Source: Dyadobacter frigoris
GTDB taxonomy: Bacteria; Bacteroidota; Bacteroidia; Cytophagales; Spirosomataceae
Length of the DNA: 64,000 bases
NCBI RefSeq assembly: GCF_005280585.1
Contig: NZ_SZVO01000014.1
Span: 142,718 to 206,717, forward strand
Direction of reading: 5' to 3'
The position numbers were made by a program, and so were the translations under genes. Below the pieces are notes generated by a model. It worked only from the letters and a program-made list of their open reading frames with translations. It searched no databases and was not told where the DNA came from. Below, one piece after another: positions 36,773-44,873 of the stretch. Within the stretch, counting starts at the first letter, position 1. Every line of letters starts with the position of its first letter.

Positions 36773-37309
36773 TTGTTAGTCACAAAGTACCATTGAAAAA
36801 ATGCAACTATGTTGCATAATTGTAAAAGTACAGTGATAGAATGGAAAGTTTGGTGGTCCGTAATGAAGTTTAACTTGTTTTTAATACTGATTTGCCGCTT
36901 GTAATAAGAGGTAGCATTTGGGATTTTAGTATCCCAAAAAATCCCCGGATTTAATTATATTTTAATAACTAAAATCCGAGGATTTTCCAGCGGACAATTT
37001 CTTGGCCGAAAAAAGCAGCAGCATTTTGTTAGTTAATTTGCAGATATGTACTAAATTATTCAGAAATAAAATACCTGGCCCGATCATTTTTTGCTTACAT
37101 ACAAAGCGTGTTTTTCAAATTATTAAATTTAAAGGATGCAGGTTGATTTGAAAAAGATTTGGATAAATTGCAGCCCATTGAATTTGATAGAGTTAACCTT
37201 GAAATATACATTGCTCCGATGCAGTTAATAATGTATTTTTGAAGTAAGGTGCATACGCCATCGCTGCTCAGGCAGGTACATATTCCTGATTTCATCAAAA
37301 ACTGTTTTA
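36773..37309. promoter_or_regulatory. Divergent regulatory region; palindromic operator at 36801-36817
   Basis: The perfect palindrome ATGCAAC-TAT-GTTGCAT (36801-36817) lies 28 bases upstream of the TonB-receptor start codon, where a Fur-family repressor would block transcription. Further on is an imperfect hairpin: 14-base arms AAAATCCCCGGATT (36938-36951) and AATCCGAGGATTTT (36973-36986) with one mismatch. A small GGGA/TCCC repeat is at 36920-36935. The last 300 bases upstream of lpdA show no ORF. The metalloregulator assignment is inferred. Confidence 0.6.
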
Positions 37310-38716
37310 ATGGAAAATATATTTGATATCGTTATTATCGGGTCAGGGCCAGGTGGCTACACAGCCGCGATCAGAGCCGCACAATTAGGATTTAAAACTG
37401 CGATCGTTGAAAAGTATAGTAACCTTGGCGGAACTTGTACCAACGTAGGTTGTATTCCTTCCAAAGCGTTGCTGGACAGCAGCGAAAACTACCACAGTGT
37501 AAAAACCAGGTTCGCTGTTCAGGGTATTGAAGTTGGGGCTTTAAAACTAAATTTTCAGCAGATGTTCCTGCGTAAAAGCGAGGTGGTCAAGCAAAACGTA
37601 TCAGGGATTAATTACCTGATGAAAAAGAACAAAATTGAAGTTATTTATGGTACGGCTTCTTTTGTTACTAACAACGAGCTAAGTGTTAAAGCGGCTGATG
37701 GTTCTGCAAATTCAGTTAAAAGTAAATATTTTATCGTAGCCACAGGCTCAAAACCTTCTTCGATTCCAGGTGTTGAAATTGATAAAAACAGGATTATAAC
37801 ATCAACGGAAGCTTTGTCGTTAAGTGCAAAACCGGATAGTATAGTGATCATTGGAGGTGGTGTGATCGGTGTTGAAATGGCGTCAATTTATGCCCGGATC
37901 GGTGTGAAAGTAACGATCATTGAATATGCTGACAGCCTGATTCCAACCATGGATAAAGAACTTGGAAAAGAATTGCAAAAGGTTTTGACAAAAACCGGAA
38001 TCACCGTTCTTGTGAATCAAAAGGTGCAGGCGGCAAAAAATAATGGCGAAAGTGTTACCGTGAAATACCTTGATACTGCCAACGCAGAAAAAGAAATTTC
38101 AGCAGAATATTGTCTTGTTGCTGTTGGAAGAAAACCCTACACAGCCGGACTTGGTTTGGAAAATACCAAAATTGAGCTGGATCCAAAGGGCAGGATCAAG
38201 ACAGACACGCGGCTTCGTACCGCCGAAGGGAATATTTACGCAATTGGCGATGTTATTGAAGGTGTGATGTTGGCTCATAAAGCGGAAGAAGAAGGTGTGC
38301 TGGCTGTTGAAGTCATCCATGGCGAAAAACCTCATATCAATTATAATCTTATTCCCGGAGTAGTATATACCTGGCCCGAAGTTGCCAGCGTAGGCTATAC
38401 TGAAGAGCAGTTGAAAGAAAAAGGAATTGCGTATAACAAAGGTAAATTCCCTTTTTCGGCGAGCGGCCGGGCGCGTGCCTCAGGAGATACAGAAGGTTTC
38501 TCAAAAGTACTGACCGATCCAAAATATGGTGAAGTTCTTGGGGTGCATATTATCGGTGCAAGAGCAGCCGATATTATCGCTCAGGCCGTTGTTGCCATGG
38601 AATTCGAAGTGACCGATAGTGCTCTGGGCAAAATATCTTATGCGCATCCTACTTATTCCGAAACCCTGAAAGATGCTTACCTGATGGCGTCAGGTAGTGG
38701 TGCTTTGAATATTTGA
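37310..38716 (+). CDS. lpdA: Dihydrolipoyl dehydrogenase (E3)
   Basis: 468-aa flavoprotein that reoxidises dihydrolipoamide in 2-oxoacid dehydrogenase complexes (and glycine cleavage), passing electrons to NAD+. FAD motif GSGPGGYTAA near residue 11, redox disulfide C43/C48 in GGTCTNVGCIPSK, NAD motif GGGVIGVEMASIYARIG, second FAD segment YAIGDV, and the His-Glu pair H446/E451 in AHPTYSETLKDA. Full length. It stands alone, so it is probably a shared E3. Confidence 0.97.
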   Translation: MENIFDIVIIGSGPGGYTAAIRAAQLGFKTAIVEKYSNLGGTCTNVGCIPSKALLDSSENYHSVKTRFAVQGIEVGALKLNFQQMFLRKSEVVKQNVSGINYLMKKNKIEVIYGTASFVTNNELSVKAADGSANSVKSKYFIVATGSKPSSIPGVEIDKNRIITSTEALSLSAKPDSIVIIGGGVIGVEMASIYARIGVKVTIIEYADSLIPTMDKELGKELQKVLTKTGITVLVNQKVQAAKNNGESVTVKYLDTANAEKEISAEYCLVAVGRKPYTAGLGLENTKIELDPKGRIKTDTRLRTAEGNIYAIGDVIEGVMLAHKAEEEGVLAVEVIHGEKPHINYNLIPGVVYTWPEVASVGYTEEQLKEKGIAYNKGKFPFSASGRARASGDTEGFSKVLTDPKYGEVLGVHIIGARAADIIAQAVVAMEFEVTDSALGKISYAHPTYSETLKDAYLMASGSGALNI

Positions 38717-38838
38717 AAAGTAAGCCAACAGAATATAACGCTATGCAAAGGTTTGAGTTAGAATAATTCAAAATATAATAGAAATTGTATCATTAGTTTT
38801 CGTGTAACGGTTACTTATTGCGTAAAAATGAACCGGTT

Positions 38839-39456
38839 ATGAAATCTATCAGATATTATATAGTCCTCCTTTTGGCCTGTGCAGGATGTGCCAGGCAGCC
38901 TTCGCTCCCTGCAAACTCCGGATTTAATGTAACCAGCATCCTGAACGACTCCCTTTGGTACGGAACTGGTAAGGTATTGCGCCTTAGGGAACGGGAGCAG
39001 CAACCCGAAGATGTGCGGCAGTTCAACCTTTTGGTCTTTACCGATATTGATTATCCCGGCATGGGAGGAGGGCCTAATCCAAATACCAATAATGGTTGCC
39101 TGGATCCCGAGTGCACCAGAACCCAGTCATTGATAATATACAATATCCCGTTAAAAAAGGGGCGCAACAGTATTGCCAGGCTGAACAAAACCGGGAAACG
39201 AAAAAATGAAGAAGCTACCCTTTTCTACATTGGTAACGCTGGCGGGCTTACGAATCGATATATCTACCGGGGAGTAAAACCTGGTTGGATCAGGATTACG
39301 AAGTTTGACAAGGCTTCGGGTACAGTAGAAGGCCGTTTTGCCATTTCGTTCAGCAAAGATATTACAGTTCGTTATCCCCTTCAGGGCATGTCGGGAACTG
39401 CCAGATTTACCAACGGACTGTTTCGTATTAAAATAGCGGATGTGCTATTGAAATAA
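38839..39456 (+). CDS. Lipoprotein of unknown function
   Basis: 205 aa from the ATG at 38839 (the frame opens at a TTG at 38818). Lipoprotein signal MKSIRYYIVLLLACAGCARQ, with C17 as the likely lipidated cysteine. The body is beta-rich with a C-terminal stretch (GTVEGRFAISFSKDITVRYP) resembling Bacteroidetes beta-sandwich lipoproteins of the DUF6252/DUF5025 kind; this is only a resemblance. An internal C-x4-C (GCLDPECTRT) could bind metal or form a disulfide. Confidence 0.7.
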   Translation: MKSIRYYIVLLLACAGCARQPSLPANSGFNVTSILNDSLWYGTGKVLRLREREQQPEDVRQFNLLVFTDIDYPGMGGGPNPNTNNGCLDPECTRTQSLIIYNIPLKKGRNSIARLNKTGKRKNEEATLFYIGNAGGLTNRYIYRGVKPGWIRITKFDKASGTVEGRFAISFSKDITVRYPLQGMSGTARFTNGLFRIKIADVLLK

Positions 39457-39610
39457 AAATATCCTTTCCGGATGCATATGAAAAGAAAGATCCCTGGATA
39501 CAAATTTGTACAATCAGCATCATGAGTTAAATGCCATTATCAACAGTGTCAGTTTGAAATTAACAAACCAGCTTGGTAAAGGATATCTGCCGGTTTATCA
39601 GCCATTAGCG

Positions 39611-40819
39611 CTACCTTCCATAGATTGATTTGAGATATTGTTTTTGTAATGTTGAAAAATAAGCAAGTGATGCCAGCGTAAGTGCAGTCATAAAAACAAG
39701 CGTGGTAGGGTGCGGGAAGTAATAAAATGTGGTAAGGATAACAAAAAAACCTCTTGCGAATTCAAGATAGAAAACCCAGCGTCGTTGTTCAAGAATAGCA
39801 CCGCAATTGATTAATGTGCAAATAATAAAACAGGCGGTCATGGTTTGAAGAAACAGATCTGTCTGATGTTCAAAAAGCAGAAGAAAAAACAAGATTGTAA
39901 CCATAACGCTGAATTGCAAAAGTACATACAACCTGAATTTTTGGGAACGGACCCGAACCTTGTTTTTAGAAAGAAATTTTTTCTCAACGAAAGATCTCAT
40001 CCCGGGATCAAAATCGGATGGGCTTCCAAAGTAGAGTTTTAACTTATTAAGTAAACCTTTCTTTTGTTTGGCGGCATACCATAACTCCACGTGGTAATGA
40101 AAATGCTGCCACAATAAACTGAAACTGTCGAGCGGTTTTGTAAGTCCGTAAACCAACTCTTGTTCTTCCAGCGCAAAAGTGCCAAAAAGCTTATCCCAGA
40201 TGATAAACATGTCGCCAAAATTTTTGTCCAGATATTCTTCATTGCTGGCATGGTGTACGCGGTGATGAGACGGTGTTACCAGAATATATTCCAGAATACC
40301 CAGTTTTCCGATTAACTGGGTATGCGTGAAAAAAGGATAAAGTCCGTGTACGATCAACATTGTGGTGATCATCGGCGCAGGAAAACCAATTATGGGCAGA
40401 ATGGCCCAGAAAAGAGTTCTGATTACCGCCTGGAAAACCGTAATGCGGCTGCCCGCTGTATAGTTAAACTCCTCACTGGTATGATGCACCACATGAAACC
40501 CCCAGAAAAAATTAATTTTATGTCCGCAGCGGTGATACCAGTACCAGATAAAATCAGTTGAAAGTATCAGGGCGACCCACATTAGTACCGTTGGTTTAAT
40601 ATCGAATACGGCAAAATGCTGATGGAGATAATCATAAAAAAAATAAAAGGAGCCAGCCGTGAAAAGATCGATCAGCCTTTCTGCAACACCTACATTCATG
40701 TTGGCAACTGAGCTGTTGAAATTGAATATACGCCTGTTAAGTATCTTGGAAAATACATATTCCAACCCTATGAAAAACAGAAAAATCGGTACGGCCAGCG
40801 CCATGTAATTTAGATTCAT
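39611..40819 (-). CDS. Fatty acid hydroxylase/sterol desaturase family protein (402 aa)
   Basis: Integral-membrane di-iron oxygenase. Histidine clusters: HRCGH, HVVHH and HHRVHH followed by NFGDMFIIWDKLFGTF, all typical of the family. N-terminal helices and three additional C-terminal helices (LLQFSVMVTILFFLLLF; VFILEFARGF-like segment; FMTALTLASLAYF) make it longer than the 276-aa paralogue at 44.9 kb. Family members hydroxylate or desaturate lipids, carotenoids or sterol-like molecules. The substrate is unknown. Confidence 0.92.
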   Translation of the reverse strand: MNLNYMALAVPIFLFFIGLEYVFSKILNRRIFNFNSSVANMNVGVAERLIDLFTAGSFYFFYDYLHQHFAVFDIKPTVLMWVALILSTDFIWYWYHRCGHKINFFWGFHVVHHTSEEFNYTAGSRITVFQAVIRTLFWAILPIIGFPAPMITTMLIVHGLYPFFTHTQLIGKLGILEYILVTPSHHRVHHASNEEYLDKNFGDMFIIWDKLFGTFALEEQELVYGLTKPLDSFSLLWQHFHYHVELWYAAKQKKGLLNKLKLYFGSPSDFDPGMRSFVEKKFLSKNKVRVRSQKFRLYVLLQFSVMVTILFFLLLFEHQTDLFLQTMTACFIICTLINCGAILEQRRWVFYLEFARGFFVILTTFYYFPHPTTLVFMTALTLASLAYFSTLQKQYLKSIYGR

Positions 40820-41352
40820 AAAATTCTATACAATGTTATTTGATTCTAAACAGCCTGAACTTAATTTCTGCGGAAAGCCGGTTCAGGCATTTTTATTTAT
40901 ATAAGGGTAGAAATTTTTGTCCTGTTCCTGAGGTAGTTATAAGAAAAAATAAACAATCGCAATTATGACAAGACCAGATAAAACATGAGCCACGTCTTCT
41001 GAGACTGACACTTTACCAGAAGGTGCAATATTTGTATTCATAATATATAGAACAAGTAGATTTTGTAAATATGCATTTTTTAATAAATGGAAACAAAATC
41101 TGATCCCTACATTTAGTAATTAAATCACGTTTTTTTGAATTACGGATTATACTGAATCAAATACTATTATTGTATTTTGGCTCTATAATTCGTGGTAAGG
41201 TCATCAGAGGGAAACGAGGTTTTAATTCTCATTCCATGATGAGCGGCTCATGGAAGTCTTAACAGATCAATAAATAAGCAATTAAATTTTGTTTATTTGG
41301 TAACCTGATTTATTCAAAATCGAAAACAAATCATTCAAAAATAATAAACTAC
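40820..41352. other. Long intergenic region with hairpins and a possible small ORF
   Basis: It holds three things. A hairpin GCCTGAAC (40853-40860) / GTTCAGGC (40881-40888) is followed by ATTTTTATTT. A possible 34-codon membrane peptide lies on the minus strand (40937-41041, separate entry). An 8-bp hairpin TTCCATGA (41232-41239) / TCATGGAA (41248-41255) has an 8-base loop. The rest is AT-rich and featureless until promoter A. Confidence 0.45.
40937..41041 (-). CDS. Possible single-helix membrane peptide, 34 aa
   Basis: ATG-initiated minus-strand frame: a polar N-terminus MNTNIAPSGKVSVSEDVAHV followed by a hydrophobic helix LSGLVIIAIVYFFL at the C-terminus. A hairpin lies about 50 bases downstream. 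The clear polar-then-hydrophobic layout is unusual for random sequence, but a 34-codon frame can arise by chance in AT-rich DNA. Confidence 0.3.
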   Translation of the reverse strand: MNTNIAPSGKVSVSEDVAHVLSGLVIIAIVYFFL

Positions 41353-41404
41353 TTTGAACCGACTTAAATTTTAGTTTACTTTGTCTATATGATTAGTATA
41401 CTAA
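41353..41404 (+). promoter_or_regulatory. Promoter/operator A (sulfatase unit)
   Basis: TTTG at 41353-41356 and TTACTTTG at 41376-41383, 19 bases apart, fit the Bacteroidetes -33/-7 layout (TTTG ... TAnnTTTG; here the second base of the -7 box is T). The core TAGTTTACTTTGTCTAT is shared with promoter B and, with one change, promoter C. Just downstream is the perfect 14-bp palindrome ATTAGTATACTAAT, where a bound repressor would sit over the transcription start. Confidence 0.75.
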
Positions 41405-41483
41405 TGTAAAATTGGCTTCTGAATATGTTCAAAGTTAGAAGGGGAGGCGATATTATTTAAAAGAGACACATAAAAGTACACAG

Positions 41484-41873
41484 ATGTTTTACGAGAAAAT
41501 ATATAGTTTAACCGTTGACAGAGAGGTGAAAATAATTCTTTGGGCAACGCCTTTGAAAAGGCACAAAGAGATTTTTGTAAACTTTGAATTTTTGATAAAA
41601 GATTCAGAGGAAAACTACTTCCATGCCCCGATTGGGCCGGACCATCCCAAATACTGGAAACTCAAAAATCTCGATTCAGAAAAAGCACAGCTTTTACAAA
41701 TGGAATATTGTGGGATTTCCAGAAAACAGCTTTATGCGGCGATGAAAGAATTTGACGCCTTTGTAGGTACTGGTTTTAACGTAACCTATAATGTGAAAAT
41801 TCAGGAGAGAATAAAGAGTTTGAAGGGAATTCGCCTGACACAATTAAGTAAAGTCATGATTAATGCCCGATAG
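41484..41873 (+). CDS. Hypothetical protein, first gene of the sulfatase unit
   Basis: 129-aa soluble protein, no signal peptide, no recognised family. Features: a mixed beta-rich N-terminus (EKIYSLTVDREVKIILWATP), HAPIGPDHPKYWKLKNLD in the middle, and a helical basic C-terminus (IQERIKSLKGIRLTQLSK). It lies directly behind promoter A and 44 bases upstream of a sulfatase gene, so it is likely co-transcribed with it. Codon use looks native. Confidence 0.7.
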   Translation: MFYEKIYSLTVDREVKIILWATPLKRHKEIFVNFEFLIKDSEENYFHAPIGPDHPKYWKLKNLDSEKAQLLQMEYCGISRKQLYAAMKEFDAFVGTGFNVTYNVKIQERIKSLKGIRLTQLSKVMINAR

Positions 41874-41917
41874 GAAAACAACCGTTCTTAATAAATCACA
41901 AATTACCTTCTCTATAA

Positions 41918-43537
41918 ATGGCTTTAACAGTTCGGAGACGGGTCATCCTGTTTTCATCTTTGATATTAATTTCCGGTTCTGCTGCCTATCTTTTCTGGCC
42001 CTTGACGAGTGACGAGTTTGATATAATCCCTGATAAGGAAAAAATTGCTGAGAAACAGCAATTCTTAGCAGAAGCACCTACAAATAAGGACCATGATAAA
42101 CCAAACATCATCGTTCTGATTGCGGATGATCTGGGGAAAACTGATTTGCCGCTCTATGGAAATAAAGTTGTTGAAGCGCCCAATATCAATGCATTAGCCA
42201 GTGAGGGAGCGGTTTTTAACGAAGCCTATGTTTCGGCGCCGATATGTTCGCCATCCAGAGCCGGACTTCTGACGGGTCGTTATCAGCAGCGTTTTGGTTA
42301 TGAACTTCAACCGGTAAATCGCTATCTGAGCAACCGGATTACCAAACTGATTGTGAACAATACTTTTGATCTTCAGGAACTTGAATTCGCTGATCTGCAA
42401 AAGGTGCCTGATCAGGCTGCAATTGCCAAACAAGGCCTTCCGGTGCAGGAAATCACCATCGCAGATTTACTGAAAAAGAATGGATATCAAACCGGTATTA
42501 TTGGTAAATGGCATCAGGGTTACAGCGAGGAGTTTCTTCCTTTAAAACGTGGATTCGATTATCATTACGGCTTTTATGAGGCATTTTCATGGTTTGCCGA
42601 TACCAGTGAAACCGTTAATTCCCGTAACAAAGGTATCATGGATTCTCATATCTGGGAGCAGGGCAATTCAGGCCCTGCGCTGAAAAGGAGGAATAATGAT
42701 GTCATTAAGGTAGAGGAATTTTATACGTATGCGCTGGCCCGGGAAGCCAATCAGTTTATCGAAAAAAATAAGGAAAAACCTTTCTTTCTTTACGTCCCTT
42801 TTAATGCGCCCCACACGCCATTCCAGGCTCTGACTAAGGATGTCAACAAATATAAAGCCAAGGGTGTGACTGATTTAAATAAGGCAATTTATTACTCTCT
42901 GATCACGGGCCTCGACAGCGCAGTCGGGCAAATTCATGATAAGATTAAAGCGCTCGGACTGGAAGAGAATACACTTATATTTTTCCTGAGCGACAATGGC
43001 GGTGCCACTTATACCAACGCGACCAATAATGCGCCGCTCCGGGGCGGCAAAATGTCGCTATACGAAGGAGGGATCAATGTTCCGTTTGTCGTAAAATGGA
43101 AAGGGAAAATAGATCCGGGGTTGATTGTGAATTCGCCAGTGAGTTCACTGGATATTTTTGCAACTGCGGCATCAGTAAGTGGTTCGACACTTCCTGCCAG
43201 CCGCAGCTATGATGGTGTGAACCTGATTCCGTATTTGAATAATACTAACAAAGAATTGCCTCATCAAACGCTCTATTGGCGTTCGGGTATGAATAAAGCA
43301 ATTAGAAAAGGAGAATGGAAGCTTGTTTTAAATAATAAGGATAATCTTACTTTACTTTTCAATTTGAAAGCTGACAAATCTGAGCTGAACAACCTTGCAC
43401 AGAGAAATCCTACGAAAGTATCAGAGCTGAAAAATGACCTTGCCGCTTGGGAAAAGAATCTGATTAAGCCACTTTGGCCGGGAAGTGGATATTATAAAAA
43501 TGATTACAACGGAAAACCGGACCGTTTTTCACTGTAA
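41918..43537 (+). CDS. Type I sulfatase (formylglycine-dependent), membrane-anchored or exported
   Basis: 539 aa. N-terminal hydrophobic segment (VILFSSLILISGSAAYLFWP), then the alkaline-phosphatase-superfamily core. Metal site: LIADDLG (D70, D71). Maturation motif: C110-S-P-S-R-A-G-L-L-T-G-R, where cysteine is converted to formylglycine. More core motifs: GKWHQGY, FNAPHTPF, and FLSDNGG, which supplies further metal ligands. It hydrolyses sulfate esters outside the cytoplasm; the substrate (sugar, steroid or aromatic sulfate) is unknown. It needs a sulfatase-maturing enzyme, which is not in this window. It is followed 59 bases later by an SDR gene. Confidence 0.95.
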   Translation: MALTVRRRVILFSSLILISGSAAYLFWPLTSDEFDIIPDKEKIAEKQQFLAEAPTNKDHDKPNIIVLIADDLGKTDLPLYGNKVVEAPNINALASEGAVFNEAYVSAPICSPSRAGLLTGRYQQRFGYELQPVNRYLSNRITKLIVNNTFDLQELEFADLQKVPDQAAIAKQGLPVQEITIADLLKKNGYQTGIIGKWHQGYSEEFLPLKRGFDYHYGFYEAFSWFADTSETVNSRNKGIMDSHIWEQGNSGPALKRRNNDVIKVEEFYTYALAREANQFIEKNKEKPFFLYVPFNAPHTPFQALTKDVNKYKAKGVTDLNKAIYYSLITGLDSAVGQIHDKIKALGLEENTLIFFLSDNGGATYTNATNNAPLRGGKMSLYEGGINVPFVVKWKGKIDPGLIVNSPVSSLDIFATAASVSGSTLPASRSYDGVNLIPYLNNTNKELPHQTLYWRSGMNKAIRKGEWKLVLNNKDNLTLLFNLKADKSELNNLAQRNPTKVSELKNDLAAWEKNLIKPLWPGSGYYKNDYNGKPDRFSL

Positions 43538-43596
43538 AATTTAAGTCATCCATTTATTCTGATTATCTCAGCTAATTACTCAAACTAAAACAGATT

Positions 43597-44493
43597 ATGA
43601 ACGAGACCAACCCTGAGCGTCGTATTATTTTGATTACCGGCGCAACTTCAGGCATAGGAAGAGAGGCTGCTTTTGCACTCGCAAAGCAAGGTGCCCATGT
43701 GATCATTCATGGCCGGAATACAGAGAAAACCGATAAATTAAAGCAGGAAATCATTGTAGCTTGTGGTCATCTTCAGGTTGATACGATTGTAGCGGATCTA
43801 TTCCTTTTAGCCGAGGTTAGGCTTATGGCGCAGCATATCAATGAGCGGTACAGAAATCTGGATATTTTAATCAATAATGCTGGCGGTATTATGGGAACTG
43901 CGCGGGAGGAAACCCTTGAAGGACGTGAAAAAACGGTAGCACTCAATCTTTTCGCACCATTTTTGTTAACGGAATTATTGCTCGACAAGTTAAAAAAAAG
44001 CAGCGACGGCAGAATTATCAATGTTTCGTCGGTAGCACACAAACATCTGGCCAAGCCCGATTTTTATGACATTGAAAATAAAAAGAATTATTCCGTTTCA
44101 AAGGCCTATGGGGATGCAAAGCTTTTTTTGATCCTTATTTCACAAAAACTAAGCAGACAACTGAAAGCAGATGGGATAACAAACGTATCTGTGAACACAC
44201 TTCATCCCGGTCTGGTTGCTTCTAATTTTCTGGGAGGGAGCGGTCTTGGTTCGTTGGTTAAATTCATTTCCAAAATTAGTATTCCTTTTTCCAAAACGCC
44301 TGCCCAAGGTGCAGAAACGATCATTTACCTGGCTTTGTCAAAAGATGTTAAAGGAGTGAGCGGGAAATATTTTGATAATTGTAAACCGGTAAAAGTAAGC
44401 AAGAAATATGACTCGGTTGAAAACGAAAATCTGATCTGGGATTATTGTGAAGAAGTTACAGCTGTACTTATGAAAAACCATTCAGAGAAATAG
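43597..44493 (+). CDS. Short-chain dehydrogenase/reductase (retinol-dehydrogenase type)
   Basis: 298-aa SDR. Cofactor motif TGATSGIG near residue 14 with a following HGRNTEK, suggesting NADP(H). NNAGGIMG, catalytic Ser in NVSSVAHKH, and a YxxxK equivalent in NYSVSKAYGDAKLF (the Tyr and Lys are offset; SKAYGDAK gives Y-G-D-A-K). This pattern matches WW-oxidoreductase/retinol-dehydrogenase-like SDRs, which act on lipophilic alcohols. Position after the sulfatase suggests it could oxidise a desulfated alcohol; this is inference. Confidence 0.92.
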   Translation: MNETNPERRIILITGATSGIGREAAFALAKQGAHVIIHGRNTEKTDKLKQEIIVACGHLQVDTIVADLFLLAEVRLMAQHINERYRNLDILINNAGGIMGTAREETLEGREKTVALNLFAPFLLTELLLDKLKKSSDGRIINVSSVAHKHLAKPDFYDIENKKNYSVSKAYGDAKLFLILISQKLSRQLKADGITNVSVNTLHPGLVASNFLGGSGLGSLVKFISKISIPFSKTPAQGAETIIYLALSKDVKGVSGKYFDNCKPVKVSKKYDSVENENLIWDYCEEVTAVLMKNHSEK

Positions 44494-44524
44494 ACATCAG
44501 GATAAAAAAGAAATTTAAAAAAAG

Positions 44525-44581
44525 TTTGCTAATCTGACATGAATTAGTTTACTTTGTCTATGTATTTAATAGATTAATTAG
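44525..44581 (+). promoter_or_regulatory. Promoter/operator B (hydroxylase unit)
   Basis: TTTG at 44525-44528 and TTACTTTG at 44549-44556, 20 bases apart. The core TAGTTTACTTTGTCTAT at 44545 is identical to promoter A. The downstream palindrome is degenerate: TTAAT-AG-ATTAA. It is followed immediately by the ACCACC hairpin and a short Cys-rich ORF. Confidence 0.75.
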
Positions 44582-44600
44582 CTTACGACCACCCGAAGCT
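44580..44600 (+). ncRNA. 5'-UTR hairpin with ACCACC hexaloop, copy B
   Basis: Stem AGCTT / AAGCT, then a one-base 5' bulge, then CG / CG closing the six-base loop ACCACC. Copy C (47038-47068) has a different stem sequence but the same 5'-side bulge and the same loop, and occupies the same position between operator and leader ORF. Confidence 0.5.
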
Positions 44601-44619
44601 CAGTATTAATCCAAAAATC

Positions 44620-44718
44620 ATGATTATGAATGCGATTAATTTACTTCCTGCAGCTTATCTTCAGTCTGACAAAGACTCTTCATGTTATCCTGCACAACAA
44701 TTCTGTTGTTGCTGTTGA
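44620..44718 (+). CDS. Candidate Cys-rich leader peptide, 32 aa
   Basis: ATG-initiated ORF, start 64 bases after the -7 box of promoter B. It ends ...SSCYPAQQFCCCC followed by TGA, i.e. four consecutive Cys codons (TGT TGT TGC TGT) directly before the stop. This is the layout of an attenuator leader sensing Cys-tRNA, as described for poly-Cys leaders in mycobacteria. Caution: in another frame the same bases read LLLLL within a possible 64-codon N-terminal extension of the downstream hydroxylase, so the Cys run could be a shadow of a hydrophobic stretch. Confidence 0.45.
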   Translation: MIMNAINLLPAAYLQSDKDSSCYPAQQFCCCC

Positions 44719-44771
44719 TCCTGTTTAGGTCAACCTCATTTTACTTAAATTTCCGTATAACTAAAAACTGT

Positions 44772-44845
44772 TTTGGGCAGGCTTTGCCTGAGACGTTACG
44801 ATTTTGTAATTCCGCTTATCCGGAACAGAAAAGTTATGCCCCAAA
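44772..44845 (+). ncRNA. Possible structured 5'-UTR element before the hydroxylase gene
   Basis: The segment can fold as a three-way junction: an outer stem TTTGGG (44772-44777) with CCCAAA (ending 44845), hairpin CAGGC-TTT-GCCTG (44778-44790), and hairpin TTCCG (44810-44814) / CGGAA (44821-44825). It lies between the Cys-rich ORF and the chosen start of the hydroxylase, where attenuation or ribosome-site masking would act. Drawn by eye; no folding energy was computed. Confidence 0.3.
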
Positions 44846-44873
44846 TAGATTTCCATTTCAAAACTTTACGATC

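Noticed and set aside
39478..39606. Short open frame reading ...LTNQLGKGYLPVYQPLALPS...
   Set aside because: Looks faintly protein-like, but there is no start codon and no recognisable family; possibly a remnant, not listed as a gene.
41425..41460. 11-codon ORF behind promoter A as a leader peptide
   Set aside because: It has no Cys codons, a different offset from the -7 box (42 bases) and no associated hairpin, unlike copies B and C.
44682..44873. Upstream extension of the hydroxylase gene as true N-terminus
   Set aside because: After a short Leu run the sequence does not look like protein and overlaps the leader ORF; the family start fits 44874. Kept as the main alternative to the poly-Cys leader.
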